Origin: a virus
IMG/VR virus record: IMGVR_UViG_3300032050_000075
Span: 1 to 64,000 of that record
DNA: 64,000 bases
Reading direction: 5' to 3' (one strand)
Shown here in pieces: positions 51,643 through 60,695 of the stretch; within the stretch, counting starts at the first letter, position 1, and the number at the start of each line of letters is the position of its first letter. The notes beneath the pieces were generated by a model, which made no database searches, was not told the DNA's origin, and was given only the letters and a program-made list of their open reading frames with translations. The position numbers and the translations under genes are program-made.

Positions 51643-54600
51643 TATCTCGGAGAATTTAGAAGCTTGTTGTTGATTACTTTGAGTAGCATTTTTACGTTGC
51701 CTGATATCTTCTTAGTCAGCACTACGTGATTTAAGTAATGTCTAAACTTTTTACGCTGGAATGCTGGTTTAGCATAATTCAGATTATTAGGATTTAGAAC
51801 TCTTATATAACCATTAAGCTCTGTATCCCAGATTGATTGCTGTACAAGTGTACCAGCAAAGAATTCTCCTCTGTCATTCGTAATGTCCCAGAACTGATTA
51901 AATCTAATCTTCTGCTCTTCCTTAGAGTAAAGGATATCTATATTAGATAGATTTACTTTTGGGAATCCTAAAATCATTGGTGCATTATTCTTAGGAGTTG
52001 CATTTAGCCTAAGTACACCAGATGTCTGCTCTGTATTGTAAACAATAGCCTCATCAAAGTTATGATCTAATACTTGGAATCTGTCAATGCCATCTCTATC
52101 GTATACATACGATTCAAGTAAGTATTCTACGCTTCTTGTTGTATTAACTGTTTGACCTGTAGATGATACATAATCAATCTCCCAAGGATATTCAATTCCA
52201 TAAAAACGGCAGAAAGTACTGCTTGTAAAATTAGCATGCTTCCAAATAAAACTATCATAACCAGCATACTTATAGGTAAGGAATCCTCTTGAACTAGCCA
52301 TCACATAATCAGGATGCCAATCATGGAATGATAACCAAGATTTTGTTTTAGTATCAAAACTTACTGTCCATGACACGTCATCAAAATATCTTAAATCTCT
52401 TACAGTAGTTCTTACATTAAGATTAAAACCACGGATTGATATCTGACCATCTCCTAAATAACGTACCCCACCTTCATATTCAGGTTTAATTTTAAAATCC
52501 CGCTTAGAGAAATAAAGTACTCCATTGTCATTATCATATACAACTTGACATGCAATACCTAGTGTTGGATTACCTATCAAATCAAAATCTGGTATTCTAT
52601 CTAATAAAAAGTATTTTAGGTACTTAGAGAACCACCATTTCATACCCATATCGGATATTGCCATAAGGCCATCAGCTACAGTAAATATCTTACCCTGTGC
52701 AGCGCTCATCCAGTAAATACCTGCTGGAGTATTGACAACGCTTAGTCTATCTTGACATGATCCATGTAAGAACTGAGCATCAGCATTATTTAATGTTTGT
52801 AATGGCTGACTAAATAATCCTCCATCACCAATGGTAATTTTAGTTCCAGCAACAGTTTGAAGTTGGTCTACAGCATTAAATAACAGCGGAGTAGAATTCT
52901 CAAATAATATGATTGCCCCGTTCTTATTGATTGATTTAAAGGCAGTTACACGATCTGAAAAGTCATTATAGTTATTTACAAGATAAACTCTCCAGTAATC
53001 TTTCTTATCCTCTTTAGTCTGGGGTAAGGAGTATATTACCCTATTAGGGAAATAAGTAAAGCATGTTTCGGCTACCTCTGGATTATAGGATCTGTCTTGC
53101 AGATTTCCCCAAGATATATAACTATTGTAAATCTTAGAAAGACCAAGAGAAATATCATATTTATAGTAGTTTCCAAACTTAATAATATCTGTATCGAATA
53201 GCTCCCTTAGGTTGCTATAACCATAAGGGTCATATATGCGTTCTTGTTTTATTTCTCCCCAGTCCCTTAAATCAACGTTGTATTCTGATTCTACAAAGAA
53301 ATCTCTTACTCCTGATTGAAATAAATACATGTAACTATTTCTTACCCCAAATCTAAACGTTAGAGTAACAGGCAAGTCTAAACCAAATATAGAAAGACCA
53401 TCCGTATCTAAATTATACTTTGATGAGGGTAATAATAACGATAAGGAATCTATAAATCCAGTAGCGTCATCATCATCAAATATATTTTCAAAAACCTCTC
53501 CAAATCCTTGAAATAAATCCGATCCATCAAATTTGGTAAAATCAGCATAAAATCTTGGGTAATTGATCATATATCTGGTAGTATAATCAATCTCAGTCCC
53601 ATCAGTAACATTGTATAACCAATCAAAGAAATAAAAGAAAGTATTCTTTTCTGTGTATCTTCCAATATAAACATCACCTCCTAATATTACAGATGTAGAT
53701 CTCACCACTACTCTAGCACCAGTCGCATCAGCAAAAAATGATGGTATTTCTTGTCCATTAGAAAAAACATTTACCGAACAACCTGTTGGAATTTGTTTTG
53801 GTGAATCTATCTGACCGTATTGATTTCTATATCTTACTTTTAATCCAGCATAATAACACGAACTTGTTGTTCTAAAATATCCTGAGCTTGGATCTTTATA
53901 TGTAATACCATAGTTTTTGACATAGTCGGAAGTCTCGCCTAATGTTATTACTGTTCCAATTGTTTGTACAGATGCATCAACTAATAATGGATTCTGTACA
54001 TTAAATGGTCCAACTTGCAATCCTATGCATTGGGATCTATATAAATTATTTACTTCTTTATCACCAAGAACACTAAATTGATTTTCTAAATAAGTAGAAT
54101 CAGAAATCGATCTACGGGTATTTCCTAGTTTTACATTACCTGGTTTTATTACAGCAAGATCAATATGAGAAATTGATCTATAGACATAGTCTCTATAGGG
54201 CACTATGGCCCTTACTAAATCTAATACTGCGCTAGTACTTGACCCCCAGTAAAATGCAAATGTTGGGATAGACCCAAGAAGTTGTAAAGCCTGAGGTAAA
54301 TGCTTAAAATCTGAAGATGTAAGTTCTACCGATTGGCTACCTCCTCCAATAAATGCACCTGGAAGTGAGGCAGTTAGATATGTACCATATGCAGCATCTT
54401 CTCCAAAAATGTTACTTGCAAAATTAGCAAAGGTGTTATATGTTTGTGAATATGCTGTAAAGGCTCCTGGGGCATTAGCTTCTATTTTTCTTACATTATC
54501 ACCCCGCATGGCCCTGGCTGCGTAAGCCATACCTACTATTGTTGATATTAGATATGCAAAATTGGTTAGCAGTTTTTGTTTTGGATATCCTGGAACAGGT

Positions 54601-56714
54601 TCAAAACTACCCTTCATGTTGTAGTTATGCCCTAGTTCTCCATATAACTTTAATTCTGATGCAGATAAAAAAGGTCTCTGAAAATTAGTGTCGGGAGAAT
54701 GAAATGTAAAAAAGGTTTGGCTATACGCACTTAACCAATAGTCTGGATCATCTTTTTCTTGCCTAACATTACCACCATAACTAGTAAGAGTAAAATCACG
54801 CCCAAGATAATTTCCAACATAGTTAGGATAAAGTATTTCTTTTGCATCTGGTGATGGTAGGTCAGTTCCAAGATCCTCCCTATAGGATCTCATATTATTA
54901 ACTATACCTTTGGCTACTATGGTTCTATTACCTTGTCTATTACTTCTTAATATTTCATATCCAACAATTCCAGGAATAACTAGACCATTATTATCTACAG
55001 GAGCTTTAATATTTTCAAACTCAACACCTAGTAATCTTATTGCAACTGGTCGTGCAATACCACCTCCAATTGTAGTATCTACCCTTACATGACTATAGTT
55101 TAAATTAGGATATGGATCAATAACCCCCTCACCATCGGAATATAAAAAGTCAGCAGGCATTTTATGGTGCCTAATTGGTAGTCCGCATAAGTCATTAATA
55201 GGGTCACTTGTACCGGCCCATTGATATTGAGTAGCATTCCAAACATTTGGTTTATCAGCAGGATATGATTCTGTAGATTCCCAATATCCCATTTTACCTC
55301 TAGCAATAACATTTCCTACTACTAGAGGTGCGTTATCATTTGGAAGTATATTAGGTAACGATGTAGCATATGCTGTATTTACAACTTCCCAAACTTTTGT
55401 ATCATAGTTAGGATCATTAAACCTTTCTATATTATCTCTATTTATTGCTCCATAGGTAGCTATTTCCCATGGCTGTGCAGCTCTTCCTGGAATATGATAA
55501 GAACTTGATCTTTCTCCAGTATTATAAACCCATCTAATCCAGAAACAGTATTGCTCATCTCGCATGTATCCAGTTTCATTACCACCTTTTTCATAGTAAT
55601 CTGCTGGATATTCTACCATTACCCAATTTGTTCTAATCTGATTAGCCAGTGGCTGATAATTAAAATCAAATCGTCCAGTAGGTGCAGTTCTAATCAAATA
55701 GTTATTTACAGCATATACTGCTTCTGATTTTTCGTATATACCAGATCTTAAAGGAATGTATTGAATGGGAACGGTTTCAAGTTCTGGATTTATATTATCA
55801 AGAGATATGGCATTAGTTTGCGTACTATAATAACCAATAATTCTAGCTACAGTCTGTTGATTAATAGTAGAAACTATAACTAATTGAAACTCGCTAAAGT
55901 TATCTGTATCAAGATTACTAAAATTAATATCAATAGAGCCTTGAAGATTCTCGTGACTAAAAATTGGCTGAACTTGAGAAGGGTTGAAATAATCTGTAAC
56001 ACGTTGTTGATTAATACTATAGGCAACTGTTGCATAATATGATCCATTTGGTAACTGACCGCCGCTGTATCCTTTTTGAATAGTAATACAAGGAATACTC
56101 ATTAAACTGCTTATTCGTGTTCTTTCTACATCTAGAGTAAGCGGTACATTTGGAGTACAGTCTATGCAAGGTCCTGGTAAAGAATCAGTACATTCATATG
56201 GTACACCCGTCCATGGTTCATCATTTAAAACTTCCGGATAATTACCCAATGTAATATCTCCAATGTTTAAAGTCCTATCTGGATTAAGTCCATCTGCCCA
56301 ATAAATTTGATATGTGCAATCAAAATTTGATTTAGCTGCACCAATTATATTATTAGATCTTCTAAAATTCCATTGTGCATCACGACTGATAACATAATAA
56401 CTTCGGGACTTTTCTTTAAATAGGCCTACCTCCGACATTATATCGTCGGTACTAAATAATACCCAATAGTCTTCAATAACAGGTACAGCACCTATTAATG
56501 AATAAGATAGTTGTGTCCAGGGAATGTTTGATGGTTCATTTCCAACAACACCTAAATCACCCTGACTAGAATTATTTACAAGATTTCTTGCGTGGTACCA
56601 TGTGCCTTCAGGCATAAATGACTCAGACATGTCCTTAACCATTCCTTTGTTAAAGGAATTAGTTGTGGCACTAGATGTTTGATCAGATGGTGTATTTTGA
56701 TTTTTCTTAGCCAT
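51642..56714 (-). CDS. Muzzle-like tail protein, 1690 aa
   Basis: Position downstream of ring and hub genes, length, and the N-terminal block NSFNKGMVKDMSESFMPEGT (residues 19-38) followed by WYHARN fit the long muzzle (terminal tail tube) protein of crAss-like virions. Most of the sequence is beta-rich, with repeated Tyr, Asn and Gly in short strands, as in propeller-like or barrel-like tail proteins. The C-terminus is basic. The protein would close the tail tip before DNA ejection. No enzyme motif is visible. The start is 2 bases after the hub gene. Confidence 0.75.
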   Translation of the reverse strand: MAKKNQNTPSDQTSSATTNSFNKGMVKDMSESFMPEGTWYHARNLVNNSSQGDLGVVGNEPSNIPWTQLSYSLIGAVPVIEDYWVLFSTDDIMSEVGLFKEKSRSYYVISRDAQWNFRRSNNIIGAAKSNFDCTYQIYWADGLNPDRTLNIGDITLGNYPEVLNDEPWTGVPYECTDSLPGPCIDCTPNVPLTLDVERTRISSLMSIPCITIQKGYSGGQLPNGSYYATVAYSINQQRVTDYFNPSQVQPIFSHENLQGSIDINFSNLDTDNFSEFQLVIVSTINQQTVARIIGYYSTQTNAISLDNINPELETVPIQYIPLRSGIYEKSEAVYAVNNYLIRTAPTGRFDFNYQPLANQIRTNWVMVEYPADYYEKGGNETGYMRDEQYCFWIRWVYNTGERSSSYHIPGRAAQPWEIATYGAINRDNIERFNDPNYDTKVWEVVNTAYATSLPNILPNDNAPLVVGNVIARGKMGYWESTESYPADKPNVWNATQYQWAGTSDPINDLCGLPIRHHKMPADFLYSDGEGVIDPYPNLNYSHVRVDTTIGGGIARPVAIRLLGVEFENIKAPVDNNGLVIPGIVGYEILRSNRQGNRTIVAKGIVNNMRSYREDLGTDLPSPDAKEILYPNYVGNYLGRDFTLTSYGGNVRQEKDDPDYWLSAYSQTFFTFHSPDTNFQRPFLSASELKLYGELGHNYNMKGSFEPVPGYPKQKLLTNFAYLISTIVGMAYAARAMRGDNVRKIEANAPGAFTAYSQTYNTFANFASNIFGEDAAYGTYLTASLPGAFIGGGSQSVELTSSDFKHLPQALQLLGSIPTFAFYWGSSTSAVLDLVRAIVPYRDYVYRSISHIDLAVIKPGNVKLGNTRRSISDSTYLENQFSVLGDKEVNNLYRSQCIGLQVGPFNVQNPLLVDASVQTIGTVITLGETSDYVKNYGITYKDPSSGYFRTTSSCYYAGLKVRYRNQYGQIDSPKQIPTGCSVNVFSNGQEIPSFFADATGARVVVRSTSVILGGDVYIGRYTEKNTFFYFFDWLYNVTDGTEIDYTTRYMINYPRFYADFTKFDGSDLFQGFGEVFENIFDDDDATGFIDSLSLLLPSSKYNLDTDGLSIFGLDLPVTLTFRFGVRNSYMYLFQSGVRDFFVESEYNVDLRDWGEIKQERIYDPYGYSNLRELFDTDIIKFGNYYKYDISLGLSKIYNSYISWGNLQDRSYNPEVAETCFTYFPNRVIYSLPQTKEDKKDYWRVYLVNNYNDFSDRVTAFKSINKNGAIILFENSTPLLFNAVDQLQTVAGTKITIGDGGLFSQPLQTLNNADAQFLHGSCQDRLSVVNTPAGIYWMSAAQGKIFTVADGLMAISDMGMKWWFSKYLKYFLLDRIPDFDLIGNPTLGIACQVVYDNDNGVLYFSKRDFKIKPEYEGGVRYLGDGQISIRGFNLNVRTTVRDLRYFDDVSWTVSFDTKTKSWLSFHDWHPDYVMASSRGFLTYKYAGYDSFIWKHANFTSSTFCRFYGIEYPWEIDYVSSTGQTVNTTRSVEYLLESYVYDRDGIDRFQVLDHNFDEAIVYNTEQTSGVLRLNATPKNNAPMILGFPKVNLSNIDILYSKEEQKIRFNQFWDITNDRGEFFAGTLVQQSIWDTELNGYIRVLNPNNLNYAKPAFQRKKFRHYLNHVVLTKKISGNVKMLLKVINNKLLNSPR

Positions 56715-56716
56715 TA

Positions 56717-57622
56717 TTACACAGCATTATTTACTCTCAAGTTTGACGTTGGATAAGGATATGACTTAAACATATCATAGTACTTACCATACATTGCTTT
56801 TCTGTTAGCAGCCCATAATTTTTCCATTTCAGAGAAATTAGGAGTATTAACAACAGAAAGAGCATTGTTTCTTGCGGCTCTGTATTCCTGCATTACCAAC
56901 TGTAACTGGGCAGTTACATTACTGCCATCCATTAAAAGATTTTCTAAAATCCTTTTCTTTAGTGCGTACTCATAGTACTCATTAAGGTAAGGATGATCTG
57001 GTACCATAAGATTACCGTCTTCATCCTCAAGCGTTCCCTGGTAGTTTATATATAAGTTGCCTTCCTCAAAATTTGTATAAATCCAACCGTCTTTAATATA
57101 AGCCTCGTCCTTTGCTATGTATCCTAAGCTAGGACAGTCTTTATCAACGTATTGCGAATTTTTAAATCTAATTGGTGTAAAATGAGAATACGTTCTTGTC
57201 TCAGTATTAACTACTTGAATTAACTGATAACTTGATCCGCACTGAGTTAAACATACTGGCTGTTGAGGTAATGACACATTGGAACAATAGTTCTGCTCTA
57301 CCCAAGGTCTCCATTCTGGTGTAACCTGTTGAATATTAGTACCTTGTGGTGGTGTAAATGTATATGTTGCATCTCCACAAAGAAGTGCAAAGTTCATTAC
57401 ATAAAAATCATCTGGTAACTTAACGCGACTCTTGCATACCTCTACAAGACGTTCTTTGGTCATATAGATTCTTAGACCAAGGTCATAATTTACACGTATT
57501 GCAACTTTAAGAAGTTGGGCAGGATCTACAGTACCGTCAGTTGCTAAACTTCTAAGATCAAGCTTAACATCCTCAAGTAAGGAATCAAATGACCGGTATT
57601 TAAGAGTATATGCAATGTCCAT
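56717..57622 (-). CDS. Tail hub or ring protein, 301 aa
   Basis: The N-terminal block FDSLLEDVKLDLRSLATDGT, then AQLLKVAIRVNYDLGLRIYM, and the later EYYEYALKKRILENLLMDGS suit a helical-plus-barrel tail adaptor such as those that form rings below the portal in crAss-like phages. The middle is beta-rich with several Cys (residues about 85-125). It follows the homing endonuclease gene by one base and precedes the muzzle gene by 2 bases. The exact ring position is inferred from gene order. Confidence 0.65.
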   Translation of the reverse strand: MDIAYTLKYRSFDSLLEDVKLDLRSLATDGTVDPAQLLKVAIRVNYDLGLRIYMTKERLVEVCKSRVKLPDDFYVMNFALLCGDATYTFTPPQGTNIQQVTPEWRPWVEQNYCSNVSLPQQPVCLTQCGSSYQLIQVVNTETRTYSHFTPIRFKNSQYVDKDCPSLGYIAKDEAYIKDGWIYTNFEEGNLYINYQGTLEDEDGNLMVPDHPYLNEYYEYALKKRILENLLMDGSNVTAQLQLVMQEYRAARNNALSVVNTPNFSEMEKLWAANRKAMYGKYYDMFKSYPYPTSNLRVNNAV

Positions 57623-57623
57623 C

Positions 57624-58316
57624 TTAGCGTTCTATTATATAATTAGAATAATTGATTTTTTTAAGAATCTGTCTAGGCTTGCCATAATAAAACTTATGGA
57701 TCAAAGTATCTCTTTTGATGTTTAAGAAATCTTCAACTTCTCTCTTACTATTAAATATAGTAACTTCTCCTGTTATTGTATTAGTAAGAGTTACTAGTTT
57801 TCCTTTTTTTCTAGATCCTATTGATTTTTTTCTAGCTTCTTTTATAGCTTCAATATGAGATTCGGTATAGTTTCTTTTTTGCCCTATAAGTTTTTTTGTT
57901 CTTGCGGCAACCCATTCCTTAGGTTGTTTCTTTCCTTTTAAAGATGAAGATTTTCCTATTCTGTTTAATCTTTTACGCTCTTTAGCTTCATTTGTTAAAG
58001 AACCTAAATCTTCTCCACCATGCGTAAGATTATAACCTTTATCTCTATTACATGTTTCATAAGAACTTATCCAAAACATTTCAAATTCTTTAAGTTCTTC
58101 CTGCAAGCATTCCTGAACTAGAAATGCAACAAAAGGAGATTTTGAATATGCTGCTTGAAGATATTCATTGTAATGCTGCTTCCTTACTAAATCTTTTGTG
58201 TGTTGATTTATTCTGCTTAGTATATTTCTGGAAAGTCCAATATATTTCTTACCATTGCTTTTATTCAAAAGACAGTAGATACCGCATGTATTATTTTTTA
58301 TGTTTAGTATTTCCAT
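57624..58316 (-). CDS. GIY-YIG homing endonuclease with NUMOD-type repeats
   Basis: The 230-aa protein has GIY at residues 12-14 and YIG at 25-27 with Arg30, the catalytic layout of a GIY-YIG nuclease, then a helix (EFEMFWISSYETCNRDKGYNL) with the usual Glu. The C-terminal half contains KGKKQPKEWVAARTKKLIG and SHIEAIKEARKK, NUMOD3-like DNA-binding repeats, and a NUMOD1-like end (FNSKREVEDFLNIKRDTL). It sits between ring and hub genes with a TAATG overlap to the former. It is a mobile gene that probably cuts relatives lacking it. Confidence 0.88.
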   Translation of the reverse strand: MEILNIKNNTCGIYCLLNKSNGKKYIGLSRNILSRINQHTKDLVRKQHYNEYLQAAYSKSPFVAFLVQECLQEELKEFEMFWISSYETCNRDKGYNLTHGGEDLGSLTNEAKERKRLNRIGKSSSLKGKKQPKEWVAARTKKLIGQKRNYTESHIEAIKEARKKSIGSRKKGKLVTLTNTITGEVTIFNSKREVEDFLNIKRDTLIHKFYYGKPRQILKKINYSNYIIER

Positions 58317-58981
58317 TATCTAAGAACGTTTTGTTTATCAGAAATAAAAGTATCCTGAGGTATTTGAGCAGACTTCATAAAGTCATTTACAACTTGCTGC
58401 TCTATTTCTGCAAATAATTCTGGTGGAATATTCATAGCCTGATCTTGTATTGCAGTACATGGATCATCGCAAGTATATCCTGATAGGTCACTATCAAAGA
58501 TACCTTCAACCAACACAGAATCCCATTCAATACCTGGAATATAAATGTATCCATCCATAAACCAGTAGTACTTATTCTTATTGTATTTAAACGCACTAGT
58601 CTTGGTCATACTAGTATATAGTGCTGGAGTTGTTCTATACACCTCTATAGAGTTATCCACAGAACTTACAGAACGTAGCAACGGTCCCTGTATTCCTTCC
58701 ATTACACCAGGTAGTTTTTCTCTGGTTCTCATTATCTTACAACCAGAAGACACATTGCAACAGGCCTCAACCTTATCTACCTCAATTAGTTCAATGCATG
58801 GTAGTTTTCTAAACAGGCTTCCAAACTTTGCTCTTGTAGCAATGCCGTCCTGTCTTTTAATATACATCTTTGCATACTTCTGAATAAGGCTATAAATAAC
58901 CCTGTCTGTAACAAAGGCATCCATAGTTACAGCCTTGATTATATTTCTTACTCTTGATATTGATTCGCCTATAGTAGTCAT
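58316..58981 (-). CDS. Tail ring (stabilisation) protein, 221 aa
   Basis: The N-terminal helical block TTIGESISRVRNIIKAVTMD, then RVIYSLIQKYAKMYIKRQDG, resembles the P22 gp4/T7 gp11-type tail adaptor proteins that form rings under the portal, as found in crAss-like phages. The middle is beta-rich with five Cys, and the C-terminus is helical (PPELFAEIEQQVVNDFM). It begins at the stop base of the IHF-like gene and ends in TAATG with the homing endonuclease. The fold assignment is inferred. Confidence 0.65.
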   Translation of the reverse strand: MTTIGESISRVRNIIKAVTMDAFVTDRVIYSLIQKYAKMYIKRQDGIATRAKFGSLFRKLPCIELIEVDKVEACCNVSSGCKIMRTREKLPGVMEGIQGPLLRSVSSVDNSIEVYRTTPALYTSMTKTSAFKYNKNKYYWFMDGYIYIPGIEWDSVLVEGIFDSDLSGYTCDDPCTAIQDQAMNIPPELFAEIEQQVVNDFMKSAQIPQDTFISDKQNVLR

Positions 58982-59565
58982 TAGTCTATATCAAATTCGT
59001 TATACTCATTAAATTGCTTTTCCCGTATAGTATCAAAATAATCTTTTTGTCTCATCTTTTTATACATTTTTGATACTTTCGTAGTATTATCAATTACAAG
59101 ATATTTTCTCCAGTCTTCCTTAAATGATTTTGTCACTGCTCTTTTAAAGTACCTTGCGCCATTAAAGGCCCATATACTTCTATCCCGTAATTTATATTTT
59201 GCACTGTAGTTACTGTAGAATATCTTCCCTAGATAACCATCAGTGTCATAGTTCTTATGCGTAACGGCCATACCGTATTTAATTGATTTACCATAATCTA
59301 TGTTATCTTTTTTAACATATGGACAGGCACCAATAAATACGTATCCTAATCCTTCAGGTAGCTCTACACCATCTCTATTATCTATAATTGCTTCCCAAAG
59401 AAAACCGTTAAACTTCCTTACAATATCTTTTATATCTTTTTTCTGATACTTGGATAGTTCAGGATGTCTAGAACAAAACTCCTCCATATAGTCATCAGTT
59501 ATTATATTCTTTTTCTTGACTCTATATCTAGGGGCTGATAAATCTGGTTTTCTAAACTCGCGCAT
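58981..59565 (-). CDS. IHF/HU-like DNA-binding protein, 194 aa
   Basis: Residues about 38-80 (SKYQKKDIKDIVRKFNGFLW, then GVELPEGLGYVFIG) match the N-terminal helical pair and the LPxGxG strand of HU/IHF subunits, extended at both ends by basic regions. Crassvirales carry such an IHF-like gene just before the tail ring genes, as here. It is longer than host IHF (about 95 aa), with extra N- and C-terminal regions (KYLVIDNTTKVSKMYKKMRQ). It may bend or organise DNA at the portal or in the packaged virion. Confidence 0.72.
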   Translation of the reverse strand: MREFRKPDLSAPRYRVKKKNIITDDYMEEFCSRHPELSKYQKKDIKDIVRKFNGFLWEAIIDNRDGVELPEGLGYVFIGACPYVKKDNIDYGKSIKYGMAVTHKNYDTDGYLGKIFYSNYSAKYKLRDRSIWAFNGARYFKRAVTKSFKEDWRKYLVIDNTTKVSKMYKKMRQKDYFDTIREKQFNEYNEFDID

Positions 59566-59615
59566 AGTACAGTTATAATTTACAAAATATTACTTAAACT
59601 TGTGTATACTAGGTT

Positions 59616-59623
59616 CAAATATA
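59616..59623 (-). promoter_or_regulatory. TAnnTTTG promoter box before the IHF-like gene
   Basis: TATATTTG on the minus strand (59623-59616), 51 bases before ATG 59565 and directly after the terminator of the upstream fibre genes. It could start the long structural transcript down to 22.1 kb. The -33 element is not clear. Confidence 0.5.
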
Positions 59624-59627
59624 AGTA

Positions 59628-59659
59628 AAATACCCCTAAGTCATTACCTAGGGGTATTT
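59628..59659 (-). terminator. Terminator after the Cys-rich gene
   Basis: An 11-bp perfect stem (59628-59638 with 59649-59659) with a 10-base loop. On the minus strand it is followed by AC and a T/A-rich run. It lies about 30 bases after the stop of the Cys-rich gene and would end transcription from the fibre genes. Confidence 0.7.
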
Positions 59660-59690
59660 AAGGAGTCACACAAAAACCAACAAATGTGGA

Positions 59691-60401
59691 CTAATCATTC
59701 GGTATACAGTCTCCTACTTCAGTTATACTGAGTATAAAGTCATTGTCTGTTTTATTTACTGGCCAAACACTATTCTCAGCAGCACATACTGTGACACCAA
59801 CTGGATCATCAGATACAGAAATAACATCAATTGTTTGATTGCAGTCTGTGTAATAAATATCAATTGGACTAATTACAGTTACTTGGTATAACTTACATAC
59901 ACAACAAGATGTCTCAGCAAACGTAATTGAATATCCAGCCCCAATAGGTCCATCACCACCAGAACATACACTTATATAAGTAACGGAACCAGGATCAGAT
60001 CTTAATTCGTATTCTGTTCCATCATCCTCACCATTACAATCTGTAACAGTAAAGGTTCCACAGTCTGGATCTGAACATTCAACGAAATATGATGTACATG
60101 GTGTTGTCTCTGGGAATGGGGTAACAAATAATACCTTGTTCTGATTTGAATTTATATCAGAACAACATGGTTGTATATATCCTGTAACTGTAACAGCAAC
60201 ATCGCAAGTAGGCAAATCGGTGGGGATATCTACTAGGCAGTCTACATAATCTGAAAGTAGTATCTCAACCGTTTTTGCAGTGTTTATTACTGAAGGACTA
60301 TCATCTTGGTAGCAGCAATACTCAGCGCCTGTTGTTTTAAAACATATTCTATGACATCCAGAATACCTTGGAGTATATGTAACAACAATAGTTGGGATCA
60401 T
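59691..60401 (-). CDS. Very Cys-rich exterior virion protein, 236 aa
   Basis: The start is ATG 60401 (MIPTIVVTYT); the open frame reaches 60440 but that would overlap the previous gene. By my count it has 19 Cys in 236 residues, including CC pairs (CCYQDD, PCCSD, SCCVCK), with beta-rich sequence between. No signal peptide is visible. Such a density of Cys suggests metal binding or extensive disulfides in a surface-exposed virion protein. It follows the FnIII gene by 2 bases and precedes a terminator. No family recognised. Confidence 0.7.
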   Translation of the reverse strand: MIPTIVVTYTPRYSGCHRICFKTTGAEYCCYQDDSPSVINTAKTVEILLSDYVDCLVDIPTDLPTCDVAVTVTGYIQPCCSDINSNQNKVLFVTPFPETTPCTSYFVECSDPDCGTFTVTDCNGEDDGTEYELRSDPGSVTYISVCSGGDGPIGAGYSITFAETSCCVCKLYQVTVISPIDIYYTDCNQTIDVISVSDDPVGVTVCAAENSVWPVNKTDNDFILSITEVGDCIPND

Positions 60402-60403
60402 GA

Positions 60404-60682
60404 TTAAAGTGTGCTTTTTAAAATTGTAGCAGAATAGCATGAGGTACCAATACCGCAGAGTGTATTTACTCTAAACAAGTACTCGGTTCCTGATGTTAAA
60501 CTACCAACAATAGCAGAAGTAGTTGTTTGTTGAGGTAGTAAAGTATATGTAGTAACAAGCGGATTATTTACTTTATATTCAACTTGATACCCGGTTGCAT
60601 CTGTAACAGTACTCCAACTAAGTGTTACTGTTGTACTAGTTACATTAAGTGTAGTAACCGGAATTGTGGATAAACAAGGCAT
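60404..60682 (-). CDS. Fibronectin type III domain protein, 92 aa
   Basis: The whole protein is one FnIII domain: VTTLNVTSTTVTLSWSTVTD at the start, ATGYQVEYKV, SAIVGSLTSGTEYLFRVNT, and Cys at 3, 75 and 81. The Trp, Tyr and Leu positions follow the family pattern. It is a small stand-alone domain placed directly behind the 854-aa fibre gene, so it probably decorates a tail fibre or the capsid surface and may bind host carbohydrate. Confidence 0.85.
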   Translation of the reverse strand: MPCLSTIPVTTLNVTSTTVTLSWSTVTDATGYQVEYKVNNPLVTTYTLLPQQTTTSAIVGSLTSGTEYLFRVNTLCGIGTSCYSATILKSTL

Positions 60683-60695
60683 ATTATTATATCAA

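Noticed and set aside
22278-57622. Possible stop-codon reassignment, as in some crAss-like phages
   Set aside because: Very long frames are open under the standard code, and TAG, TAA and TGA all end genes at expected places (for example TAG at 17672, 20057 and 22071).
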